Part shown: positions 16,287-23,520 of the stretch, one piece after another
How positions within the stretch are numbered: position 1 is the stretch's first letter
Layout of the letters: each line of letters begins with the position of its first letter
Source: Flavobacteriales bacterium
GTDB taxonomy: Bacteria; Bacteroidota; Bacteroidia; Flavobacteriales_E; Vicingaceae
NCBI GenBank assembly: GCA_002401955.1
Contig: NVUQ01000029.1
Span: forward strand, 1-37,156
Direction: 5' to 3'
DNA: 37,156 bases
Made by a program: the position numbers and the translations under genes
The notes under the pieces: generated by a model
Told to the model about the DNA's origin: nothing
Seen by the model: only the letters and a program-made list of their open reading frames with translations
Database searches by the model: none

Positions 16287-18428
16287 TTATGTGTGCTTTA
16301 TAGGGATTTTTATAATTATTTCGGAACCTTCTTTTAAGGTAGAATTTATTTTTATTATGCCTTTATGGTTATCTATAATATTTCTGACAATAGACAACCC
16401 TAAACCAGTTCCTTCTCCAACATCCTTAGTTGTAAAGAAAGGGTCAAACAGCTTCTCTTTTATGTTCTCAGGAATACCTATTCCATTATCTTTAATGATT
16501 AATATGATGAAGCCTTCTTTGCTTTTGGTTGTTAGCGTGATTTCTCCATTTTTATTTTCTATGTCTTTTTTGTGAATGGCATAAATTGCATTGTCAATCA
16601 GATTCATAATCAATTGATTAATTTTCCCAGGATTACATTCGCAATCTGGTATTTTACCAAAATTTTTAACAATTTTAATTCCATCTAATTTATTTCTTAT
16701 TAAAACTATTGTAGACTCTAATCCATCATTAATATTAGCATAAATTAACTCTCCCTCATCTAAACGAGAAAAATTTCTAAGGCTACTTACAATCTCAGTT
16801 GTTCTCTTTGCCCCTTCTTCAATTCCATTAATTATAGTTGTTAATTCTGTTTTTAAATAGTCAAAATCAAGTTCTTTTTTGAGGGATTCAATTTCTTCTA
16901 AATTTTCTTTAATGTTATCTGAATCTTTCAGATCGGCATATTTATTAATAATAGTATTTATGTCTGCAATATCTTGTCGTAATGGTGCAATATTCGAAGA
17001 AACGAAATTAATAGGGTTATTAATTTCATGAGCTATTCCTGCAGTTAATTGACCTAAAGATGACATTTTTTCGGCATCAACAAGTTGAGATTGGGTTTCT
17101 CTTAAATTAAGAAGTGTTTGATTTAGTTCGGTGGTACGTTCTTTTACTTTTTGTTCTAAGACAACGTTTTGACCTTTAATTAACTTTTCATTTTCGATTA
17201 AAGCTTCTACAGCTTCTTTTTGAGCAATCTCTTTTTCTTTTCTAAATATGTTTATTCGATCGGCTAAAGCAAAAGAAAGTAATATGGCTTCAGCAGCTGA
17301 TCCATACAATACTGAATTATTAGTAAAAGAATTAAATGGTATTACACCATTTAATTTAAATATATATATGATTAAGGTTCCCAATAAGAAACTCCAAGCC
17401 AATAAAAAGAATTTAGCCTCGCGAATATTTTTTCTAACACAGATAACTCCAATAACGATTAAAAATGGAGAGATTAAAATTGTTATTAATTGAGAAATGC
17501 TTGCTCCTATAAAATAGTTTCCAGATAAATTCAATCCTATACAAAATGTAAAAAGAACTATAAGTACAAAGTTTATCTTTCTAATTATTGGTAAGTGTGT
17601 TTTCAGTTTTAAGAACTGATTGATAAACAGTAATAGAAAAATGGACACTATCGATGAATAAGAGGGAATTAAGTAATTCATATAAGGCGTATTTGGCCAT
17701 AAATATTCATATGAAATACCTTTAAAACTAGCATAGGTAAGTGTTAAAAATAAAATGTAAATAATATAGATTAAATAAGTCTTGTCTTTTACTGTAAAGT
17801 AAATGAAGAGATTGTAAAGAATTATGGTAAGCATTAGTCCAAAATAAAGAGCTAAGACAAAATCATTTAGGCGGCTATCTTCAGATATAGATTGTGCAGG
17901 AACAATATCAACAGGCACCTGTAAAGGGAAATTACTAAAAAGTCGAAAGTAGCATATGCTTTTACCTTGAGGAATTATAAAGTGAAAATCAGTAGAGATT
18001 ATTTCACGTTGTTTAAATGAGTAGGAAGACCCTGCGTATGATTGATGAATTATTTTTTCATTAGCATAAAAGAACACCTCAATTTCATCTATAATAGGAT
18101 TTTTAAATCTTAAATAATTATAATTTCCATTGTTGTTAATTTCAATTTTTCCCCAATGAGAATGTTTTGTCATTCCGAAATTTAAAATAGGGTTGGCTTC
18201 TTCTTTCCAAGGATGATTTTGGCTAGAAATATTTTCAATACTCAAGTTTCCAGTACTATCACTGAACGTACTAATAAGATTGTTCAGGTTAATGGAATTT
18301 TTTGTATTCTTACTTATTTCTAAAGTTTGAGATACTCCAGTTTTATGAGTTAACAAGAATAAGAGCATTAATGCCATCGTAGCATAATATCGTATTGCAG
18401 TGCTATGGTGAGTTAAGGTTGTTGACAT
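16287..18428 (-). CDS. 7TMR-DISM sensor histidine kinase
   Basis: 713 residues. An N-terminal membrane/signal segment precedes an extracytoplasmic 7TMR-DISM sensor domain at about 45-185 (SHWGKIEINNNGNYNYLRFKNPIIDEIEVFF). Seven closely packed membrane helices span about 190-395. A coiled coil contains EKVKERTTELNQTLLNL in similar form (EQKVKERTTELNQ), then HisKA (LGQLTAGIAHEINNPINF, phospho-His in AHEINNP) and HATPase with N, G1 and G2 boxes (NLIDNAIYAI; DNGIGIPE; GTGLGLSI). DISM domains are thought to bind carbohydrates or other small ligands, so this is the probable sensor of the block. It starts 1 bp after the flavin oxidase stop and joins the next kinase without a gap. Confidence 0.9.
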   Translation of the reverse strand: MSTTLTHHSTAIRYYATMALMLLFLLTHKTGVSQTLEISKNTKNSINLNNLISTFSDSTGNLSIENISSQNHPWKEEANPILNFGMTKHSHWGKIEINNNGNYNYLRFKNPIIDEIEVFFYANEKIIHQSYAGSSYSFKQREIISTDFHFIIPQGKSICYFRLFSNFPLQVPVDIVPAQSISEDSRLNDFVLALYFGLMLTIILYNLFIYFTVKDKTYLIYIIYILFLTLTYASFKGISYEYLWPNTPYMNYLIPSYSSIVSIFLLLFINQFLKLKTHLPIIRKINFVLIVLFTFCIGLNLSGNYFIGASISQLITILISPFLIVIGVICVRKNIREAKFFLLAWSFLLGTLIIYIFKLNGVIPFNSFTNNSVLYGSAAEAILLSFALADRINIFRKEKEIAQKEAVEALIENEKLIKGQNVVLEQKVKERTTELNQTLLNLRETQSQLVDAEKMSSLGQLTAGIAHEINNPINFVSSNIAPLRQDIADINTIINKYADLKDSDNIKENLEEIESLKKELDFDYLKTELTTIINGIEEGAKRTTEIVSSLRNFSRLDEGELIYANINDGLESTIVLIRNKLDGIKIVKNFGKIPDCECNPGKINQLIMNLIDNAIYAIHKKDIENKNGEITLTTKSKEGFIILIIKDNGIGIPENIKEKLFDPFFTTKDVGEGTGLGLSIVRNIIDNHKGIIKINSTLKEGSEIIIKIPIKHT

Positions 18429-18429
18429 T

Positions 18430-20007
18430 TCAATCTAAATTAGGACAATATTTCCCCTTTGATAAGAGTAGGTTTTTATCTAAGGTTTTTTTTATTTGTT
18501 GAACTATATTCCAATAAGTATCATCCTTTTTATTGGTAAAACTGCTCATCAATTTATTATCTATTCTATAAGGCAAGTATCCTTTTTGTTCAAAAACTTG
18601 ATGAAGATCTTTGCTCCATGCGTGAGCTCGTTCAATAGCCGAGGAATCTTTCCTATCAAAGTAAATTCTATAAAACCCTTCAAAGGTTAATTCATCTACG
18701 GTGGCTAAATTGTGAAAAGCATTTACCTCCCATTTTTTTGATATCTGATTGACCAGCCTACTAGCCTGTAAAGCATCCTCACCATTAAAAGGAATTGCTG
18801 GTAGAGCAAGAGACAACCCTATAATATCAGTATTATCCAAATCTTCATGGGTTAAGGTTGTATTATTTATCATCCCCATTGTTTTTATACTATGATTAGA
18901 CGGTATGCCATCAAAATAATTAACAAGGGTTTGAAATCCCTTATTAATTTGATTAAATGTGATTCCATTTTTAACCTTTATGGTACCAATTTTCCCCCTC
19001 AAAAAGCTATTGTTATCAATCATATTTAATAAGAATGGATAGAATGAGCTTTTCGAAATTCCAAAATGCTTTTTTTTTGAACCAATAAAATAGGCTTCAA
19101 TTCCATGCTGTTTTAGTCGCTTTCTAATAACAGATGTTTTGACTTTTAACACTTGCTTTACTCCAGAAAAAGTTGCGCTTGCTATCCATTCCCCTTCATA
19201 CTGATAAACCTGATTATTGGTTGTTCTTGGGTCATTGAGATTTGTAATAACAATTCCATCATCTAATAATTTTTCCTCATTCATTTTGCGTAATAAGTTA
19301 GTAACTAACTTTAACGAATCTTCTTGAAAATGTAATGTTAATACAACACCTTCTAATTTAGGGACTAAACGAATTACCATTTTCGATACCACCCCCATGT
19401 TAGATTGAGTAAAAATCCCCCTCAAATCTGGTCCATGTCCAAATGGATAATGAAAAGCTAGAGGGTTATTGTTTTCAAAATAATGCCAAAAACCAGTTCT
19501 TAATACCTCTCCGTTGGTCAGTATAACCTCTAAAGCTACTAAAAGATGGTTCTTATGACCAAATGCCGCAACACCTCTTTCTAACATATTACCTACAACA
19601 CTCGTTCCTTTAGAAGATCCGGTGACTGGAAATTTGAAATTTTGGTGATTTTTTCGGAGATATGTACTGAGTTGTTCTTGTGTAACTCCAGGTTCAATAA
19701 TCGCATATCTATATTTTTCATTCACTTCAATGATGTTATTCATGTTTTTTAAATGAACAACTTGACTATTTTTGGCTATAGGTTGCTTTGATCCCAACCC
19801 CCAATTTTTACCAGTGCTTGTAACGAATATATCTATTTTATCTTGATAAGATATTTTTACGATTTCTTTCAATTCTGCAAAACTAGTTGGAGTAGCAATG
19901 GAGTGTATGTCTTTTTTTTGGAATTCTGAAATATTACTTTCATATTGATCAATAATAGATTGATTAGACGTAATTATATTATCGATATTATTGAATTCAG
20001 GATTCAT
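18430..20007 (-). CDS. FAD-linked oxidase of the vanillyl-alcohol oxidase / 4-cresol dehydrogenase family
   Basis: 525 residues. A PCMH-type FAD-binding domain occupies about 35-235: TSTGKNWGLGSKQPIAKNSQ resembles the GRNYGYG segment of VAO-family enzymes, and VTGSSKGTSVVGNMLERGV followed by VILTNGEVLRTG matches the family pattern. GHGPDLRGIFTQSNMGVVSK corresponds to the GLFTQSNFGIVTKMG region of 4-cresol dehydrogenase, and the C-terminus DKNLLLSKGKYCPN matches the usual DPNGILAPG end. Characterised relatives oxidise para-substituted phenols or related alcohols; the substrate here is unknown, and covalent flavin attachment cannot be judged. The gene lies between the GNAT gene (51 bp upstream) and the 7TMR-DISM kinase (1 bp downstream), linking redox chemistry with a sensor. 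Confidence 0.82.
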   Translation of the reverse strand: MNPEFNNIDNIITSNQSIIDQYESNISEFQKKDIHSIATPTSFAELKEIVKISYQDKIDIFVTSTGKNWGLGSKQPIAKNSQVVHLKNMNNIIEVNEKYRYAIIEPGVTQEQLSTYLRKNHQNFKFPVTGSSKGTSVVGNMLERGVAAFGHKNHLLVALEVILTNGEVLRTGFWHYFENNNPLAFHYPFGHGPDLRGIFTQSNMGVVSKMVIRLVPKLEGVVLTLHFQEDSLKLVTNLLRKMNEEKLLDDGIVITNLNDPRTTNNQVYQYEGEWIASATFSGVKQVLKVKTSVIRKRLKQHGIEAYFIGSKKKHFGISKSSFYPFLLNMIDNNSFLRGKIGTIKVKNGITFNQINKGFQTLVNYFDGIPSNHSIKTMGMINNTTLTHEDLDNTDIIGLSLALPAIPFNGEDALQASRLVNQISKKWEVNAFHNLATVDELTFEGFYRIYFDRKDSSAIERAHAWSKDLHQVFEQKGYLPYRIDNKLMSSFTNKKDDTYWNIVQQIKKTLDKNLLLSKGKYCPNLD

Positions 20008-20058
20008 AATGAATATAGTTTTTTATAATTTGAGTTACTCGAGCCCAAGTCTTGTCTA

Positions 20059-20796
20059 TTATTTTTTTCCATGTATCATAGAATCGGGTAACATTAAGTC
20101 ATATTCAACCTCAATAGGTCCTTTTGAACTTTTTTCTAATTTTTTTTGTCTAGGATGTAATCTTAAATCAAAAATTAAGCTTCTATCTTCTGGTTTTGCC
20201 GTTTTTAAAGTACTAATATCGCTTACTACTAAAAGTGTTGCTATTAAATCTGGTGTGGGATATATAAATGTACCTTCATTACCAATAGATTTTTCAATTC
20301 TGAATCCAGTATTTTTAACCATTTGAACTGTCCAAGGTGCACATAAAATATAAACAGATTTTAAATCTAACAAACCAGCCATAGTTATGCCTGCTCTTGC
20401 TACTACTGCTCTTGTTAGAAGGATGCTAAGACCAGAACCAGACATCATCTTAGAGTTCCACAGGCCACATAATTCTCCAGTCTTATTTTGATTTCCAGTT
20501 CCAACCAAATCATATATTTTTGGATCAAGTTTGCCTAAAGCATCTTCTATGGGTAATTTATGAGTGTTATTTTTAACATGAAATCTTGCTCCTCCATAAA
20601 TTTCATTTCCAGATTTAGACTCAACCATTATAAAGTATACACTAGGATCTGAAAACCATTCAATACTAGCTGAGGTCACTTTTTTGATGCCATAACTTTT
20701 CAATACTTCAGCATGTCCTTTATGGAACCGATGACAAGCAATATTGTTGTTAACTGCTTTGTATACCCTTATTTTTACTTCGCTAAGATTGTTCAC
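20059..20796 (-). CDS. GNAT-fold acyltransferase resembling LuxI/FeeM autoinducer-type synthases
   Basis: 245 residues from a GTG start. The core pattern resembles acyl-homoserine-lactone and N-acyl amino acid synthases: an N-terminal region with HRFHKGHAEVL, a strand with IYGGARFHV (Arg71), a conserved acid in GELCGLWNSKM (Glu108) followed by a helix (LSILLTRAVVARAG), and IEKSIGNEGTFIYPTPDLIA at the end of the fold. LuxI has an equivalent Arg and Glu at similar spacing, although its following Arg is a Leu here. An unusual basic C-terminal tail of ~45 residues follows. The likely chemistry is acyl transfer from acyl-CoA or acyl-ACP to an amine. Family assignment is by motif memory only; it could be another GNAT. 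It sits second in the operon, 18 bp after the E1-like fragment gene. Confidence 0.6.
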   Translation of the reverse strand: MNNLSEVKIRVYKAVNNNIACHRFHKGHAEVLKSYGIKKVTSASIEWFSDPSVYFIMVESKSGNEIYGGARFHVKNNTHKLPIEDALGKLDPKIYDLVGTGNQNKTGELCGLWNSKMMSGSGLSILLTRAVVARAGITMAGLLDLKSVYILCAPWTVQMVKNTGFRIEKSIGNEGTFIYPTPDLIATLLVVSDISTLKTAKPEDRSLIFDLRLHPRQKKLEKSSKGPIEVEYDLMLPDSMIHGKK

Positions 20797-20814
20797 TTAT
20801 CTTTAATTAATTAA

Positions 20815-21285
20815 TTAATTCATTTCAATGTAATATCTTCCTGAGTCGTTAAATTGTTTTAGTAAAATTCTCCTACAAACATTGCATGAAATTCCAATTT
20901 TTTTCGTGGATAATACATCTCTTTCTTTAGCTGTTATTTTGTATTGATTACGATTCGTTCGAACATCAATGAACTCTTCTTTATCTAGTAAGTGGATTGC
21001 TTTGTTAAGCCAAGGATAATAAATCCAAACTCCATATTCTTTAATCGGAGTTTTACCAAGATGTTTCTTTATTTCAGTATCTAATTGATCAGAAGTAAAT
21101 TTCTTTTCGGGAGTTTTTAATTTAATAAGTTCTTTCAATTGGCAATCTATCTCATCTAAAATTTCGATGTTCGTGTTAGTTTCGATAAGAGTATAAAATT
21201 CTTTTTGTTCTTTCTCTATTTTTAGGTTGAAAAAAGTTGGTTTAAAATCTAGATTAGACTTGTTCGATTTATTAAGCATGTGCAA
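20815..21285 (-). CDS. Stand-alone N-terminal domain of a ThiF/E1-like (Rv1355c-type) protein
   Basis: 156 residues, soluble. The body resembles the leader domain of large ThiF/E1-superfamily proteins of the Rv1355c type: FKPTFF, then ILDEIDCQLKELIKLKTPEK, HLGKTPIKEYGVWIYYPWLN (76-95), then RTNRNQYKITAKERDVLSTK. In those proteins a Rossmann fold starts with K.IGVxGLSVGxxxA. Here the match stops at KKIGI (residue 132) and is replaced by a 24-residue tail containing CNVC. The adenylation domain is therefore missing. Either it is a truncated survivor or a real single-domain partner of the acyltransferase. First gene of the five-gene operon, 18 bp before the GNAT gene. Confidence 0.6.
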   Translation of the reverse strand: MHMLNKSNKSNLDFKPTFFNLKIEKEQKEFYTLIETNTNIEILDEIDCQLKELIKLKTPEKKFTSDQLDTEIKKHLGKTPIKEYGVWIYYPWLNKAIHLLDKEEFIDVRTNRNQYKITAKERDVLSTKKIGISCNVCRRILLKQFNDSGRYYIEMN

Positions 21286-21401
21286 CCAAAAATTTATAAG
21301 ATATACTGTTAAATATAAGAGAATATTCTATTGAAAATCACATGTATTCAATATTATTGATATTAAATTGTTGTAAATATGTATTAACCCTTAATATAAT
21401 T

Positions 21402-21415
21402 AAGTATAAATACTT
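21402..21415. promoter_or_regulatory. Palindrome TAAGTA-TAAA-TACTTA upstream of the receiver gene
   Basis: Perfect 5-bp arms (6-bp if 21401-21416 is counted) around TAAA, 50 bp before the ATG at 21466 and in the divergent region with the operon starting at 21285. Same 6-4-6 form as sites at 22045, 22981 and 23004. A second palindrome TTAGTT-GT-AACTAA follows at 21425-21438. Confidence 0.5.
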
Positions 21416-21465
21416 AGTTTTTGATTAGTTGTAACTAATTGAATTGTAGCTAGTATAAGAGGGAT

Positions 21466-21933
21466 ATGGAAGTAGAAAATAAAATTAATATACTTTATGT
21501 AGATGACGAAGTAGAAAATTTATACGCTTTTAAAGCAGCTTTTCGTAGGATTTATAATGTTTTTGTAGCAATCTCTGGAAGCGAAGGTAGAGAAATTCTT
21601 GATGAAAATGATATTCAAGTAATTTTGACCGATCAACGAATGCCAGAAGTTACAGGCGTAGAATTTTTAGAATCTATTATTGAATTTTATCCTGACCCTA
21701 TTCGAATTCTAGTTACAGGTTACTCTGATATAAATACGGTTATTAACGCAGTAAATAAAGGGCAGATTTACAAATACATTTCTAAACCTTGGAATAATGA
21801 TGATTTAAAACAAACAATAGATCGAGCTTATGAAGTATACCGATTGAGAAAAGAAAATGTAGAACTAACAAATAATCTTATCCAAGTAAATAAACAACTA
21901 GAATTTATGGTAAGACAAAAGTTAATTTCATAA
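21466..21933 (+). CDS. Receiver-domain response regulator with coiled-coil tail
   Basis: 155 residues: a full receiver domain (YVDDE, phospho-acceptor Asp56 in LTDQRMPEVTG, Thr in VTGYSD, Lys in SKPW) followed by a short coiled coil (LTNNLIQVNKQLEFMV) and no DNA-binding or enzymatic domain. It is strikingly similar to the receiver of the hybrid kinase at 14901-16286 (DEVENLYAFKAAFRR versus DEIDNLNAFKASFRR; PDPIRILVTGYSDINTVINA versus PNPIRILLTAYSDINSVINA), so one arose from the other by duplication. It probably acts as a phosphate shuttle or sink for the adjacent kinases. Divergent from the operon. Confidence 0.85.
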   Translation: MEVENKINILYVDDEVENLYAFKAAFRRIYNVFVAISGSEGREILDENDIQVILTDQRMPEVTGVEFLESIIEFYPDPIRILVTGYSDINTVINAVNKGQIYKYISKPWNNDDLKQTIDRAYEVYRLRKENVELTNNLIQVNKQLEFMVRQKLIS

Positions 21934-22044
21934 TTAGTTTTTTTGTAATAAAGCCATTTATGGCACTTATATTCGCAATATAAATTCTTGAAAAACGCTT
22001 AAGTCCTTGTCTTAACTGCAGGTTCGTGTATGATTCAAACAACA

Positions 22045-22058
22045 AGGTATAAATACCT
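22045..22058. promoter_or_regulatory. Palindrome AGGTA-TAAA-TACCT upstream of the NarL-type regulator
   Basis: Perfect arms AGGTA/TACCT around TAAA. Its centre is about 77 bp before the transcription start predicted from the -7 element at 22114-22121, a common activator position. Confidence 0.55.
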
Positions 22059-22113
22059 AGTGATTTTTAAAAATTACGTATTGTAAGGTATTTTTTATTC
22101 AAGGTTTTAAATG

Positions 22114-22121
22114 TATATTTG
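22114..22121 (+). promoter_or_regulatory. -7 element (TATATTTG) of the NarL-type regulator gene
   Basis: Exact TAnnTTTG match about 90 bp before the start codon. No good TTG at -33, which fits an activator-dependent promoter. It implies a leader of roughly 85 nt. Confidence 0.45.
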
Positions 22122-22211
22122 TGTATATGCTGACATTTTTTCTGGGGTTATCTACAGAATATAGAGGCAGAGGATTAGGTATGAAGGAGAGTAGAAGTAA
22201 TAATTAAAATT

Positions 22212-22859
22212 TTGCAAGTGAATACTATTAATTTATTATTGGCAGATGATCATTTAGTTGTAAGAGACGCAATTAAAATGATGTTACAAAAGAACTCAAA
22301 ATTCAACATTATAGCTGTAGCTAAAAATGGTAAAGAAGTTATAAAATACCTTGAAGTTAATCCAAATGTTATTGACGTGGTTATTATGGATATAAATATG
22401 CCTATTATGTCTGGTATAGAAGCAACAGAGATTATTAAGAAAAAATATAATTCTGTAAATGTTTTAGCTCTTACAATGCATGATGAATCAACATATATAT
22501 CGAAGATGATTGATGCTGGTGCTTCAGGATATGTTTTAAAAGGATCTAAAACATTTGAGTTGGAGTTAGCTATTAAGGCAATTGCATATGGAACTAAATA
22601 TTATAGTAATTCGGTTTCTATTACTATGATTAATTCTTTATTGAAAAAGAATAAATCAGAACTTTCAGAATTATCAGTTAGAGAAAAAGAAATATTGGGA
22701 CAGGTTACAAAAGGGGGAACCAACCAAGAAATTGGAGATAAGTTAAACATTAGTAAAAGAACCGTTGAAACTCATAGAAGAAACATCTTAGCCAAACTGG
22801 ATATAAGAAATACTGCAGAAATGATACGTTACGCCATTCAAAATAAGTTAGTATCATAG
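22212..22859 (+). CDS. NarL/LuxR-family response regulator
   Basis: About 215 residues: receiver domain (ADDH, phospho-acceptor Asp60 in VIMDINMP, Thr in LTMHDE, Lys in VLKGSK) and a C-terminal LuxR-type HTH (LSVREKEILGQVTKGGTNQE then IGDKLNISKRTVETHRRNIL). The frame opens with TTG at 22212, but GTG at 22218 would give the more usual start VNTINLLLADDH; there is no ATG. It is the natural partner of the HisKA_3 kinase at 14901-16286 and the likely binder of the 6-4-6 palindromes, since NarL-type regulators such as ComA use this geometry (inference). Confidence 0.9.
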   Translation: MQVNTINLLLADDHLVVRDAIKMMLQKNSKFNIIAVAKNGKEVIKYLEVNPNVIDVVIMDINMPIMSGIEATEIIKKKYNSVNVLALTMHDESTYISKMIDAGASGYVLKGSKTFELELAIKAIAYGTKYYSNSVSITMINSLLKKNKSELSELSVREKEILGQVTKGGTNQEIGDKLNISKRTVETHRRNILAKLDIRNTAEMIRYAIQNKLVS

Positions 22860-22980
22860 TTTTTAATTTAAAAGATGTGTTGCCTACAACTGATATAAGG
22901 TATGCTGTATTATTCTGAGTTATATTCATACATTTACATTTCTCTCCATATTTAATCATTAATTCAGTATTTGCCATTTC

Positions 22981-23017
22981 TAGGTATTTGTACCTAGTCA
23001 ATAGGGTATAAATACTC
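22981..23017. promoter_or_regulatory. Tandem palindromes upstream of an orphan promoter
   Basis: TAGGTA-TTTG-TACCTA at 22981-22996 and GGGTA-TAAA-TACTC at 23004-23017, starts 23 bp apart (about two turns). They match the sites before the two regulators and lie centred about 91 and 69 bp before the start predicted from the promoter at 23043-23073. Confidence 0.5.
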
Positions 23018-23042
23018 ATTTTTAGTTTAAGTAGATGGACCG

Positions 23043-23073
23043 TTGAAACTTATATTTAATCAGGCTAAATTTG
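23043..23073 (+). promoter_or_regulatory. Good promoter with no evident gene downstream
   Basis: TTG at 23043-23045, 20-nt spacer, TAAATTTG at 23066-23073: a full match to TTG-N17-23-TAnnTTTG. Transcription from about 23080 would run rightwards through ~55 bp of non-coding DNA into repeat copy C, then antisense to the next genes. No plus-strand open frame follows, so a small RNA or a relic is possible. Confidence 0.45.
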
Positions 23074-23136
23074 AATATTTATTTATAGCAAGTTATACAG
23101 CTAAAACTTAACCTAAAATAGGTGTTGATGGTAGTA

Positions 23137-23251
23137 ATACCAATTTAATTTCAAAACACCCAACAATGGTTTTTGTATAATGCCGATAGATAATCAAAGC
23201 CAGAGAATGAGAGTAACGAAATTATAGGGCATTTTGATTACAAATCGGTAT
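23137..23251 (+). repeat. 115-bp repeat, copy C
   Basis: ATACCAATTT...AAATCGGTAT, same orientation and almost the same sequence as copies B and D. Its right end supplies the last nine codons of the small minus-strand frame at 23222-23443, as if the insertion had truncated it. Confidence 0.88.
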
Positions 23252-23443
23252 AAAACTAATTTTACCAGATTTAAGCTTGTCGCGTTGAGTTTTAGCAATA
23301 GTTGACTGACAATTTTCTTTTATGTAGTTAATAACAGCCTCTTTACCTGCTTTAAATGACGCTTGTTTTTCAGGAATAACGGTAGTGTAATACACAAAAG
23401 GATACTCTTTTTTATGTCTAATTGTTTTACGGTTTAAATTCAC
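23222..23443 (-). CDS. Short ORF, possibly a gene truncated by repeat copy C
   Basis: 73 codons from GTG: basic, starts MNLNRKTIRHKKEYPFVYYT and contains KAGKEAVINYIKENCQSTIA. The frame stays open about 35 codons further upstream. The last nine codons (about IPICNQNAL) lie inside repeat copy C and cannot be original. Not recognised. Composition is protein-like, but there is no family match and no clear start, so it could be a remnant. Confidence 0.25.
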   Translation of the reverse strand: MNLNRKTIRHKKEYPFVYYTTVIPEKQASFKAGKEAVINYIKENCQSTIAKTQRDKLKSGKISFIPICNQNAL

Positions 23444-23520
23444 TTCAAATGTATGATGAGAAGTAATTTTAAGATGTAAACCAATTGTATAACAATGTAA
23501 AATGTTGTAAATACTTAAGT

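Noticed and set aside
20059..20796. Confident naming of the GNAT as an acyl-homoserine-lactone synthase
   Set aside because: Only the general pattern and one Arg/Glu pair agree; the usual third catalytic-core Arg is replaced by Leu, so no gene symbol is given.
22750..23019. Minus-strand 89-codon frame overlapping the NarL-type regulator end
   Set aside because: Antisense to the conserved HTH and covering the palindromes; no family resemblance.
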